Positions 37,625 through 45,406 of a DNA stretch of 64,000 bases are shown here, in pieces. A program made the translations under genes and the position numbers. Source of the stretch: Lysobacteraceae bacterium (lineage in GTDB: Bacteria; Pseudomonadota; Gammaproteobacteria; Nevskiales; Nevskiaceae); assembly GCA_013823855.1 (NCBI GenBank), contig PNMW01000073.1, positions 1 to 64,000 on the forward strand, read 5' to 3'. Each line of letters begins with the position of its first letter. Position 1 is the first letter of the stretch. The notes below the pieces were generated by a model that was not told the origin of the DNA, did no database searches, and saw only the letters and a list, made by a program, of their open reading frames with translations.

Positions 37625-38425
37625 ATGTACGACTACGCGAACAAGACGGTCTTCGTCTCCGGCGGCACCAGCGGCATCAACCTCGGCATCGGCCACGCGT
37701 TCGCGAAGGCTGGCGCGCGGGTGGTGGTGATGTCGCGCAAGCAGGACAAGGTCGATGCCGCGGTCGCCGCACTCAAGGCGCACGGCGGCGAAGCCTTCGG
37801 CCACGCCGCGGACGTGCGCGATTACGCCGCGGTGGAAGCGGCGTTCAAGGACACCGCGACCCGCTTCGGCTCGATCGACGTGCTGATCTCGGGCGCGGCC
37901 GGCAACTTCCCGGCGCCGGCGGTCGGCATCTCGCCGAACGGCTTCAAGTCGGTGGTCGACATCGATCTGCTCGGCACCTTCCACGTGGTGCGGGCGGCGT
38001 TCCCGTACCTGACCAAGCCGGGTGCTTCGGTGATCAACATCTCGGCGCCGCAGGCCTGGATTCCGATGGATTTCCAGATGCACGTCTGTGCCGCCAAGGC
38101 CGGCGTCGACATGGTGACCCGGGTCGCCGCGCTCGAATGGGGCGCGGCCGGCGTGCGGATCAATTCGATCGCGCCCGGCCCGATCGAAGGCACCGAAGGC
38201 ATGCGCCGGCTGGCGCCGAACGAGCGCGCCAACCAGCTGATCACCGACAGCGTGCCGCTCGGCTGCTATGGCACCACCGACGACATCGCCGAGGCGGCGC
38301 TGTGGCTGTCCAGCCCGCTGGCCCGCTACATCACCGGCGTGGTGCTGCCGGTCGACGGCGGCTGGTCGCTGGGCGGCGTGTCGGCGATGAGCATGGGCCT
38401 GAAGAAGGCGATGACCGGCGGCTGA
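37625..38425 (+). CDS. Short-chain dehydrogenase, 2,4-dienoyl-CoA reductase-like
   Basis: The 266-residue Rossmann protein has the NAD(P) motif GGTSGINLGIG (13-23), ISGAAGNFPAPA and the closing VLPVDGGWSLGG. The classic catalytic Tyr of the YxxxK motif is missing: the sequence is VCAAKAG, with Lys kept and Val in the Tyr position. The peroxisomal-type dienoyl-CoA reductases show the same loss and also the NGAAGNF-like loop, so the likely reaction is NADPH reduction of a 2,4-dienoyl-CoA in unsaturated fatty acid oxidation. Substrate remains inferred. Confidence 0.8.
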   Translation: MYDYANKTVFVSGGTSGINLGIGHAFAKAGARVVVMSRKQDKVDAAVAALKAHGGEAFGHAADVRDYAAVEAAFKDTATRFGSIDVLISGAAGNFPAPAVGISPNGFKSVVDIDLLGTFHVVRAAFPYLTKPGASVINISAPQAWIPMDFQMHVCAAKAGVDMVTRVAALEWGAAGVRINSIAPGPIEGTEGMRRLAPNERANQLITDSVPLGCYGTTDDIAEAALWLSSPLARYITGVVLPVDGGWSLGGVSAMSMGLKKAMTGG

Positions 38426-38571
38426 GCCAGCGCCGCCAGCTGCAGCTGCACGACGGCCGCCAGGCTCAAGCCCGGATCGGGCTTCGGCGGCAGCGGACCG
38501 CCGGCGGCCGATGCGGCGCCGGCCAGCAGCAGCCAGAGCAGGGGAATCAAGCGCGGCAGGATCGGTCTCAT
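38426..38571 (-). pseudogene. Truncated remnant of a DUF4864-like exported protein
   Basis: The minus strand from ATG 38571 encodes a signal peptide (LIPLLWLLLAGAASA) and then DPGLSLAAVVQLQLAALAQ, which resembles the N-terminus of DUF4864 proteins. The frame then runs straight into the antisense of the SDR coding region, so everything after about 50 residues is missing. I read this as a gene cut off by a rearrangement, with the SDR gene joined at its broken end. It is also possible that it is a chance frame; the signal peptide argues against that. Confidence 0.4.
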
Positions 38572-38646
38572 CGCGGCGGCAACCTCGTAGACTGAAAGAT
38601 AATGGGCTGTCGCGAATATATCGCGCGGCCCCGGAGAACCTCCCCG

Positions 38647-39438
38647 ATGCGCAAACCGTCAAGAAACCTCGTGCTGTCCGGCCTCGCGGTCACCGCGCTG
38701 GCCGCCTGCGCGACCTCGCCGCTGGGCCGTTCGCAGCTCAAGCTGGTGTCGGACAGCGAACTGAACCAGCTCGGCGCCACCGCCTTCCAGGAAACCGCGA
38801 AGAAGACGCCGGTGACCAGCGATGGCCGCACCACGGCCTACGTCAACTGCGTGGCCAATGCGATCACCCGTGAAGTCGGCGGCACCTGGGAAGTGAAGGT
38901 GTTCGATTCCAAGGACGTCAATGCCTTCGCGTTGCCGGGCGGCAAGATCGGCGTCTACACCGGCCTGCTGAACATCACCGAAACCCCGGACCAGCTGGCG
39001 GCGGTGATCGGCCACGAGGTGGCGCACGTGATCGCCGGGCATTCCAACGAGCGGGTCTCGCAGCAGCAGGTCACCAGCGTCGGCCTGACCATGGCCCAGG
39101 TGCTGGTCGGCGGCGGTGTCGGCGGCGATACGCTGATGTCGGCGCTCGGCGCCGGCGCCCAGTACGGCGTGCTGCTGCCGTTCTCGCGGGCGCATGAAAG
39201 CGAGGCCGACCTGCTGGGGCTGGACTACATGTCGAAGGCCGGGTTCGATCCGCGGCAGGCGGTCGCGCTGTGGCGGAACATGGCCAAGTCCGGCGGCCAG
39301 AAGCCGCCGGAGTTCGCGTCCAGCCATCCGTCCGACGAAACCCGCATCCGCCAGATCGAAGGCCGTCTACCGCAGGATGTGCCGGTCTACGTGCAGTCGC
39401 TGGCCAACGGCAAGCGACCGGACTGCAAGCGGGTCTGA
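38647..39438 (+). CDS. M48-family metallopeptidase lipoprotein (LoiP-like)
   Basis: The 263-residue protein has a lipoprotein signal ending LAVTALAA-Cys21, so it is anchored by lipid, probably in the outer membrane. The zinc motif HEVAH is at 123-127 and the third ligand Glu lies in HESEADLLG (about 187). The closest known relative is E. coli LoiP, a protease of the envelope. ATG at 38647 is chosen because it begins the lipoprotein signal; the frame extends 15 codons upstream without one. Confidence 0.88.
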   Translation: MRKPSRNLVLSGLAVTALAACATSPLGRSQLKLVSDSELNQLGATAFQETAKKTPVTSDGRTTAYVNCVANAITREVGGTWEVKVFDSKDVNAFALPGGKIGVYTGLLNITETPDQLAAVIGHEVAHVIAGHSNERVSQQQVTSVGLTMAQVLVGGGVGGDTLMSALGAGAQYGVLLPFSRAHESEADLLGLDYMSKAGFDPRQAVALWRNMAKSGGQKPPEFASSHPSDETRIRQIEGRLPQDVPVYVQSLANGKRPDCKRV

Positions 39439-39448
39439 GCGTCGCCGA

Positions 39449-40441
39449 TCAGCCGCCGGCCGCGACGAAGTGGCAGGCGGCGTACTGTTCCGCCCCTTCG
39501 ACCTTCCGCAGTCCGGGCACGCTTTGCACGCAGGCGTGCTCGACCAGTGGGCAGCGCGGATGGAACACGCAGCCCATCGGCGGCTGCCCCGGCTGGATCG
39601 CGGCGCCGCCCAGCAGCCGGCGGCGCTTCGGTTTCTCGCCGTCTGCCGCGATCACCGGCACCGCTTCGAGCAGCGCCCGCGTGTACGGATGACGGGCGCG
39701 GGTGTAGACGTCGTCGGCCCGGCCCTGCTCCATCACCTTGCCGAGATACATCACCAGCACCCGGTCGGCGAGCTGGCGGACCACGGCCAGATCGTGGGCG
39801 ATGAAGATCATTGCCAGATTGCGCTCGCGGGCGAGGTCGGCGAGCAGGTTGATGATCTGCGCCTGGATCGACACGTCGAGCGCCGATACCGGTTCATCGC
39901 AGATCAGCAGTTTCGGTTCGACGATCAGCGCCCGGGCGATGCCGACCCGCTGGCCCTGCCCGCCGGACAGCTCCGATGCCTTGCGGTCGGCGAGCTCTTC
40001 GCCCAGCCCGACCCGCGCCAGCATCGCCAGCGCGCGCGCCTTGCGCTGATCGGCGGGCAGTTCCGGCATCAGCGCCTTGAGCGGCTCGGCGACGATGTCG
40101 ATGACCTTCATTTTCGGACTCAGAGACCCGAGCGGATCCTGGAACACCAGCTGCACCTCGCGACGCAGCGGCTTCCATTCCTTGCGATCGAGGCCGATCA
40201 GTTCCTGTCCCCGAAAGCGGATCGATCCGGCGCTGGCGGCCTGCAGGCCGACCAGTGCGCGCGCCAGGGTCGACTTGCCGCAGCCGGACTCGCCGACGAT
40301 GCCCAGCGTCTCGCCGGGCTGCAGGTCGAAATGGAGGTCGTCGACGGCCTTGATGGTCGGCGTCCCTGTCCATGGCAGCAGGCCTCGTTTCGGGTAATGC
40401 ACCCGGAGGCGGCGGACGGACAGGAGCGGAGCAGGGGCCAT
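39449..40441 (-). CDS. Dipeptide/oligopeptide ABC transporter ATP-binding protein (DppF/OppF)
   Basis: The 330-residue ATPase has Walker A GESGCGKST (50-58), a Q-loop in VFQDPLGSL, the signature LSGGQGQRVGIARAL (canonical R replaced by G in LSGGQ-RQ), Walker B LLICDEPVSALD and the C-terminal oligopeptide-type extension with Cys in CVFHPRC and EHAC. It powers peptide import together with DppB, DppC and DppD, but no other part of such a transporter is nearby. The start ATG at 40441 gives a normal length; the frame extends another 99 codons upstream. Confidence 0.85.
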   Translation of the reverse strand: MAPAPLLSVRRLRVHYPKRGLLPWTGTPTIKAVDDLHFDLQPGETLGIVGESGCGKSTLARALVGLQAASAGSIRFRGQELIGLDRKEWKPLRREVQLVFQDPLGSLSPKMKVIDIVAEPLKALMPELPADQRKARALAMLARVGLGEELADRKASELSGGQGQRVGIARALIVEPKLLICDEPVSALDVSIQAQIINLLADLARERNLAMIFIAHDLAVVRQLADRVLVMYLGKVMEQGRADDVYTRARHPYTRALLEAVPVIAADGEKPKRRRLLGGAAIQPGQPPMGCVFHPRCPLVEHACVQSVPGLRKVEGAEQYAACHFVAAGG

Positions 40442-40456
40442 GGAAATCGACGAGCA

Positions 40457-40484
40457 AGAAAAAGGCCGACGGTTTCGTCGGCCT
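40457..40484 (-). terminator. Intrinsic terminator of dps
   Basis: On the minus strand the 9-bp stem AGGCCGACG/CGTCGGCCT with a 4-base loop (AAAC) is followed by TTTTTCTTG. It lies 28 bases after the dps stop codon and just before the start of the dppF-like gene, which therefore needs its own promoter. Confidence 0.85.
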
Positions 40485-40511
40485 CGTGATTTTACCCCCT
40501 GCCGCTGCCGC

Positions 40512-41033
40512 TCATTCGAGCAGCGAGCGCAACATCCAGGCGGTCTTCTCGTGCAGCTGCAGGCGCTGGGTGAGCAGGTCGGCGGTCGGCTCGTCGCTGG
40601 CCTTGTCGGCAAGCGGGAACACCGAACGGGCGGTCTTGGCGCAGGCTTCGTGGCCCTTGACCAGCTTCTTGACCATGTCCATGGCCGCCGGCACGCCTTC
40701 GTCTTCCTCGATGCTCGACAGCTTGGCGTACTGCGCATAGGTACCCGGCGCCGGGAAGCCGAGGGCGCGGATCCGTTCCGCCACCAGGTCGACGGCCAGC
40801 GCCGCTTCGGTGTACTGCCCCTCGAACATCAGGTGCAGCGTGTTGAACATCGGACCGGTGACGTTCCAGTGGAAGTTGTGGGTCTTCAGGTACAGCGTGT
40901 ACTCGTCGGCGAGCAGACGCGACAGGCCGGCGGCAATCGCCTCGCGGTCGGACTTCGAGATGCCGATGTCGATGCCGGCGGCGCTCGGGGCGGCGGCCTT
41001 GCCGGCCTTCGACTTCTTGTTTTCCTTGCTCAT
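40512..41033 (-). CDS. dps: Dps family DNA-binding ferritin-like protein
   Basis: The 173-residue protein has a Lys-rich N-terminal tail ([11 protein letters not shown]), typical of DNA-binding Dps proteins, and the four-helix ferritin core. The ferroxidase and dinuclear site residues are in [17 protein letters not shown] and [10 protein letters not shown] (His55, His67, Asp82, Glu86). Dodecamers store iron with peroxide and shield DNA in starvation. AGGAG lies 7 bases before the ATG. Confidence 0.92.
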   Translation of the reverse strand: MSKENKKSKAGKAAAPSAAGIDIGISKSDREAIAAGLSRLLADEYTLYLKTHNFHWNVTGPMFNTLHLMFEGQYTEAALAVDLVAERIRALGFPAPGTYAQYAKLSSIEEDEGVPAAMDMVKKLVKGHEACAKTARSVFPLADKASDEPTADLLTQRLQLHEKTAWMLRSLLE

Positions 41034-41138
41034 GCAGAACTCCTGGGGAGGCGGATGGGATGCCTGATCAGCATAGCGGTCTGACCGCGCACCGCCATCC
41101 CCGGTTCGATCGCCATTGCCGATGGTGTCGATAGCCGC

Positions 41139-42104
41139 TCAGTCGGCGACCAGCTTCTGCTTGCGGTAGTAGGTGAAGATGTCGTTGAGGTTGCGCCGCG
41201 GCCGCCAGCCGAAGGTGTCGCGGAACAGCTGGCCGTCGAGGATCACCGGGTACTTGAAGTAGTTGATCAGGTACGGCGGGAAGAAGGCGTTCCAGTTCAG
41301 CATCGACGACACCAGCTTGGGCAGGCTCGGCGGCACGCTCAGCACCGGCAGGCGCCGCGCGCCGCATTGCCGCACCGCTTCCTGGTACGGCACGTAGTCG
41401 TCGGGGGCGACGTTGTAGATGCCCGGCTTGTTGGCTTCGAAGGCGACGACCATGGCGTCGGTCATGTCGTCGACATGCAGGAACTGCATCAGCGGCGAGA
41501 AGCCGAGCAGCACTGGCGCCACCTTCCGCGACAGCAGGATCGACATGCTGTTGCGCACGCCCGGGCCGAGCACATTGCAGGGCCTCAAGATGGTGATGTT
41601 CAGCTCCGGATGCTTCCAGAGATAGATGTTGGCGAGGCTTTCCAGTTCGACCGAATCGACCAGGTCCTGGGTCACTTCGCTGGCTTTCAGCGGCGCGTCC
41701 TCGTCGATCAGCGCCGGGTTGTAGGCGGAAGCACCGTAGACGAAGTAGGTGGAATGGATCATCACCTGCCCGACCTTGTACTTGCGGCACAGCTCCAGCA
41801 GCCGCTTGCAGCCGAGCACGTTGGCGTTGTAGCGCTGCTGGCGCGTTTTCTCGTGCGCGAAGATGCGACCGATGTGGATCACCGCATCGATCCTGTGGCT
41901 GGCGAAGATGTCCTCGAAGCCGCGCTTGTGCAGTTCGACCAGGTAGCTTGGGATCCCGGCGTCGGTCTCGACCTTGCGGCGGAAATCGACCGCGATCACG
42001 TGGTAGCGCCCGTGCAGGCGGGCAATCACGCGCTTGGCCAGCGAGCCGGCAGCGCCGGTCACCAGCACGGTCTTCTTCGCGGCGGCGGGGGTTCGGCTGG
42101 CCAT
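41139..42104 (-). CDS. NAD-dependent epimerase/dehydratase-family protein (extended SDR)
   Basis: The 321-residue protein starts with the NAD-binding pattern VTGAAGSLAKRVIARL and has the extended-SDR core: HIGRIFAHEK, HSTYFVYGASAYNP, ILRPCNVLGPGVRNS and HVDDMTDAMV. The substrate is not clear: sugar-nucleotide, steroid or polyketide types remain possible. Its ATG shares the A of the TGA stop of the upstream acyltransferase (TGATG), so the two genes are coupled in translation and probably act in one pathway. Confidence 0.8.
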   Translation of the reverse strand: MASRTPAAAKKTVLVTGAAGSLAKRVIARLHGRYHVIAVDFRRKVETDAGIPSYLVELHKRGFEDIFASHRIDAVIHIGRIFAHEKTRQQRYNANVLGCKRLLELCRKYKVGQVMIHSTYFVYGASAYNPALIDEDAPLKASEVTQDLVDSVELESLANIYLWKHPELNITILRPCNVLGPGVRNSMSILLSRKVAPVLLGFSPLMQFLHVDDMTDAMVVAFEANKPGIYNVAPDDYVPYQEAVRQCGARRLPVLSVPPSLPKLVSSMLNWNAFFPPYLINYFKYPVILDGQLFRDTFGWRPRRNLNDIFTYYRKQKLVAD

Positions 42105-42937
42105 CAGTAGAGGCTCGTGCGTTCATCGAGGCCGACCTGGATCAGTCGGCGCAGTTCCGTTTTCACGGTTTCGACCTGTTCGGTCACGTCGGCTTCGCTG
42201 GCCGCCGGCGGGAAGTGCATCGGCTTGCCGAAGTTGAGATACACCCGCGCCGGCAACGGCAGCAGGCTCGGCACGATCGGCAGGTAAGGCAGGCCGAGCA
42301 GCTTCGCGATCGGCGCCAGATTGACGATCGCCGGCATGGTTTCCTCGCAGCCGACGATGCCGACCGGCACGATCGGCGCGTGGTGGGTCATCGCCAGGTG
42401 CATGAAGCCGTTGCCGAAGCGCTGCAGCTGGTAGCGCTTGCGGTACAGCTTGCCGGAGCCGCGCACGCCTTCCGGGAAGACGATGATCGCCTCGTCCATG
42501 TCCAGCATCTTCGCGCAGTTGACCGGATCGCCGATCACGCCGCCCAGCGCGTTCAGGAAGTTGCCGAGCCAGGGCACGGTCGGGAAGAAGCGTTCGATCA
42601 TGGCCCGGGCGAGGCGCGGGCCGTGCGGATTGGTGGCAGCGGCGACGCCGACCAGCACGCCGTCCATCGGCAGCTGGCCGCTGTGGTTGCCGACCAGCAG
42701 CACGCGGCCATCGGCGGGGATGTTTTCCAGACCGTGGGCGGTGACCCGGAAGTACTTGTCGTACAGCAGCCTGGCCACGCCGAGGCCGAGCTTGAACGTG
42801 TCTTCGTTGTAGCCCCAGGGGTCGTAGCCGAAGCTGCCGAGCGGTTTCGGGATGCTGGCGACCAGCGCTTCGATTTCAGGGGTGACCAGCGATGTGACGA
42901 GGCGTTGCCTGAGATCGAGCGAGCCGAGACTGGCCAT
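42104..42937 (-). CDS. Lysophospholipid acyltransferase-family protein (PlsC-like)
   Basis: The 277-residue protein has the PlsC/acyltransferase pattern NHSGQLPMDG (His85, Asp92, six residues apart rather than the classical four) and FPEGVRGSGK, followed by PIVPVGIVG. The wider spacing is a mark of one subfamily of bacterial lipid acyltransferases. It should transfer an acyl chain to a lipid-like acceptor at the membrane. The stop overlaps the start of the epimerase-like gene, suggesting both work on the same lipid; that pairing is inferred. Confidence 0.82.
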   Translation of the reverse strand: MASLGSLDLRQRLVTSLVTPEIEALVASIPKPLGSFGYDPWGYNEDTFKLGLGVARLLYDKYFRVTAHGLENIPADGRVLLVGNHSGQLPMDGVLVGVAAATNPHGPRLARAMIERFFPTVPWLGNFLNALGGVIGDPVNCAKMLDMDEAIIVFPEGVRGSGKLYRKRYQLQRFGNGFMHLAMTHHAPIVPVGIVGCEETMPAIVNLAPIAKLLGLPYLPIVPSLLPLPARVYLNFGKPMHFPPAASEADVTEQVETVKTELRRLIQVGLDERTSLY

Positions 42938-43076
42938 GGAATGAGATCGTCGCGACGTGCCGGACCGGTGGAAAGGAGCGGGCCTTGAGCCGTCGTCTGT
43001 GCATCAAGTTAGTGCAAATCCGGCCGGCCGGGAAGGTAGGGGCGCTCGAATGCGTCGCGCCGCCGCCGGGTCCGGA

Positions 43077-45170
43077 TCAGGCGGCGCGGGCCAGGTAGCG
43101 ATCGAGTGCCGTGCGGGCGGTCGGGCTCAGATCGACCGGCAGCGTGCGCTGCGCCAGCAGGTCGTCGAGCAGCATCCGCGACTTCAGCAGCAGCGTGTTG
43201 CTGCCATTGAACTCGGCGAACGCCGCGCAGTCGAGGCCGGCGTAGTAGGCCACGGCCTTCATCCAGCGGCGCTCATTGCGGTCAGGATCGAAGACCTGGA
43301 ACCAGGTGCCGGGCTGGATCAGCAGCTCGAGCAATTCGGCGGGGCTTTCCGGAATCTCGGAACCGGCGGTCGCCGTGGCCGTCTCGGTGGTCGCCGCCGC
43401 TGCCGGGGTGATCGACTTCAGCTTCGCTTCGAAAGCCTGCAGCGCTGCGCCGACCCTGGCTTCGGCCAGGCCGACCGACTTGAACTCCGCTTCCAGTACC
43501 GCCAGCAGGCTGCCCACCTGCGCGTCGCCGCGCAGGTCTTCGCGTGCGGGATCGAGCATCGCCAGCAGCCGGTCGAGCGAATCGATGCCGCGCCGCCACT
43601 CGACGCTGTCGGGCCCGCGATGCACCAGATGCATCGCCATCATCGGTGCCCACAGCGAGTTCAGCAGCGGCCGGATCTCGTCGCCGACGGTGACGCCCTG
43701 GGTCTTGAGCTGCAGTTCCTCGGCGATGATCTGGCGGACCTTGCGGACAATCGCCGCCCGGCGTGCCGCGGTCTGCGCCATCTGCTGCTCGATGAAGCGC
43801 TCGGCCTGATCGATGCCGAGCAACTCGATTTCGGGAGGGGGCTTGCGCAGGGCCTCGGCGGCCACCTCGAACTGTTTCTGGATCTGCTGCACGAGATCGG
43901 CGATCCGGTCCAGATGCAGTGGCCCGCCGACCTTCGCCGTCGAGGCCATGGTGGCCAGCTCGTTGATCAGGCCGCGGACCGGGTGATCGGGATCGACGAC
44001 GAAGGCGATGTCCTTCAGCGCCACCTTCATCGTCGACATCCGCAGCTCATCGAACTGCGGGCGCAGGTCGCTCGGCAGATGCGGATCGGCCAGGAACTCG
44101 TTGAACATGTGACCAACGAGATTGACGCGCTGCACGTAGGCCGTGGTCTGGCGCGGCGACCAGCCGGCGATCGGCTGGCCGAGCGAGGCCGCGGCGAGGT
44201 CGGCGGCCAGGCTGGCGGTGCTGTAATCGAGCCGATCCACGTCGGCGCCGGTGGCCGGCGCGGCGCCGAGCCGTTGCAGGCTGGCGAGCGTCTGCGCGTC
44301 GATACCCGGCGACATCATCAGCGACGCCGCCAGACCTGCCGGCGCCCTGAACTCCTGGTGCGGTGTCGAATGGCCGGGCGTGTTGGCGAAGGTCTGCGGT
44401 GGCGCCGTTCCGGATGCCGGATCACCGCCATCACCCGGCATCGGGCCGGCGCCGCGATAGGCGGTGGCCGTCGATGCCGAGGCCCGTACGCCGTGCAGCT
44501 TCAGGAAGTTCAGCACCCGGGCGTAGAGATCGGTGAGCTTGCTGATCACCAGGCGGTCGAACAGCTTAAACACCACCAGTTCGACATCGTGGCCGATGTC
44601 CAGGGTCTCGGCCGCCTTGCGGAACGCCAGACAGATCGTTGCCGGGGCCAGGGCCTCGGCCGAGATCGGCGCGTGCTGCTCGTCGATCAGATGCTTGAGC
44701 CGAGCGCCGATCTCCCACAGCGTTGCCTTGTAGAGCCCCTCGGCCTTGGTCGCCATGTTGTGCACGGCGATGTCGAGATCGAGCGCATCGTCCCGCTGCA
44801 GCGACAGCTCCTGCTCGCTGCCCGGCACCGGCGACGGTGCCGGCACGCCCTGCTGGCCGAAGCTGGCGCTGTAGATCTCGCTGAACTGGTCGGACATGTT
44901 CTTCCGGCCCATGCGCACGGCGCGCATGGTGTCGAAGAACAGGCGGCGATCCTGGTTGTTGGTGGCGCGCTCGGCAAACTCGAACAGCAGGTCGTCGGCA
45001 CCTTCGAACATCACGTTGAGCCGCTCGCGCAGCGTGTCCACGACCTGCCGACGCAGGGTCTCGACCAGCTGCACCGTGGCTTCGGACGCCTTCGGCCTGC
45101 CGCGCGGCAGGCTGACCACCTTCGGGTTGGTGTTCACGGCGTCCACTACCGGGCAACCGACCGCCGGCAC
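43077..45170 (-). CDS. DUF1631 family protein
   Basis: The 697-residue protein matches the DUF1631 family of proteobacteria. Typical segments are DLLFEFAERATNNQDRRLFFDTMRAVR near the N-terminus, PAIVRKVRQIIAEELQLKT in the middle and a C-terminal PilZ-like strand segment (GTWFQVFDPDRNERRWMKAV). The function is not known; a link to c-di-GMP is only suggested by the C-terminal PilZ-like segment. The start is uncertain: GTG 45170 is used, with a GTG at 45146 an alternative (residue 9). No neighbour shares an operon with it. Confidence 0.8.
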   Translation of the reverse strand: MPAVGCPVVDAVNTNPKVVSLPRGRPKASEATVQLVETLRRQVVDTLRERLNVMFEGADDLLFEFAERATNNQDRRLFFDTMRAVRMGRKNMSDQFSEIYSASFGQQGVPAPSPVPGSEQELSLQRDDALDLDIAVHNMATKAEGLYKATLWEIGARLKHLIDEQHAPISAEALAPATICLAFRKAAETLDIGHDVELVVFKLFDRLVISKLTDLYARVLNFLKLHGVRASASTATAYRGAGPMPGDGGDPASGTAPPQTFANTPGHSTPHQEFRAPAGLAASLMMSPGIDAQTLASLQRLGAAPATGADVDRLDYSTASLAADLAAASLGQPIAGWSPRQTTAYVQRVNLVGHMFNEFLADPHLPSDLRPQFDELRMSTMKVALKDIAFVVDPDHPVRGLINELATMASTAKVGGPLHLDRIADLVQQIQKQFEVAAEALRKPPPEIELLGIDQAERFIEQQMAQTAARRAAIVRKVRQIIAEELQLKTQGVTVGDEIRPLLNSLWAPMMAMHLVHRGPDSVEWRRGIDSLDRLLAMLDPAREDLRGDAQVGSLLAVLEAEFKSVGLAEARVGAALQAFEAKLKSITPAAAATTETATATAGSEIPESPAELLELLIQPGTWFQVFDPDRNERRWMKAVAYYAGLDCAAFAEFNGSNTLLLKSRMLLDDLLAQRTLPVDLSPTARTALDRYLARAA

Positions 45171-45406
45171 GGCAGCGCCCGCGCCGGAGCGGCGTTCGGC
45201 TGCGCATGATGGAATTTCGATCGGCCGGTCATTTCGGGCACTTTAGGGGTCGGCGTCGTCGATACCGGTTTCGATGATCGGTTTTGTCTACCGGAAGCCT
45301 TTCCCCAGCAGGAGAAAGTCCAGCAGATTACCTGCATCTCCTCGCCAGTGACCGTGTTCATGGACGGATGTTCATTCACCGCGCCCTGCCGAGGGCGATC
45401 CCGTCA

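Noticed and set aside
42957..45209. A 750-codon plus-strand frame
   Set aside because: Antisense of the DUF1631 gene; no recognisable domain and no ribosome binding site.
45146..45379. A 77-codon minus-strand frame upstream of the DUF1631 gene
   Set aside because: It has no signal peptide, domain or convincing Shine-Dalgarno, and the region is otherwise plain intergenic sequence.
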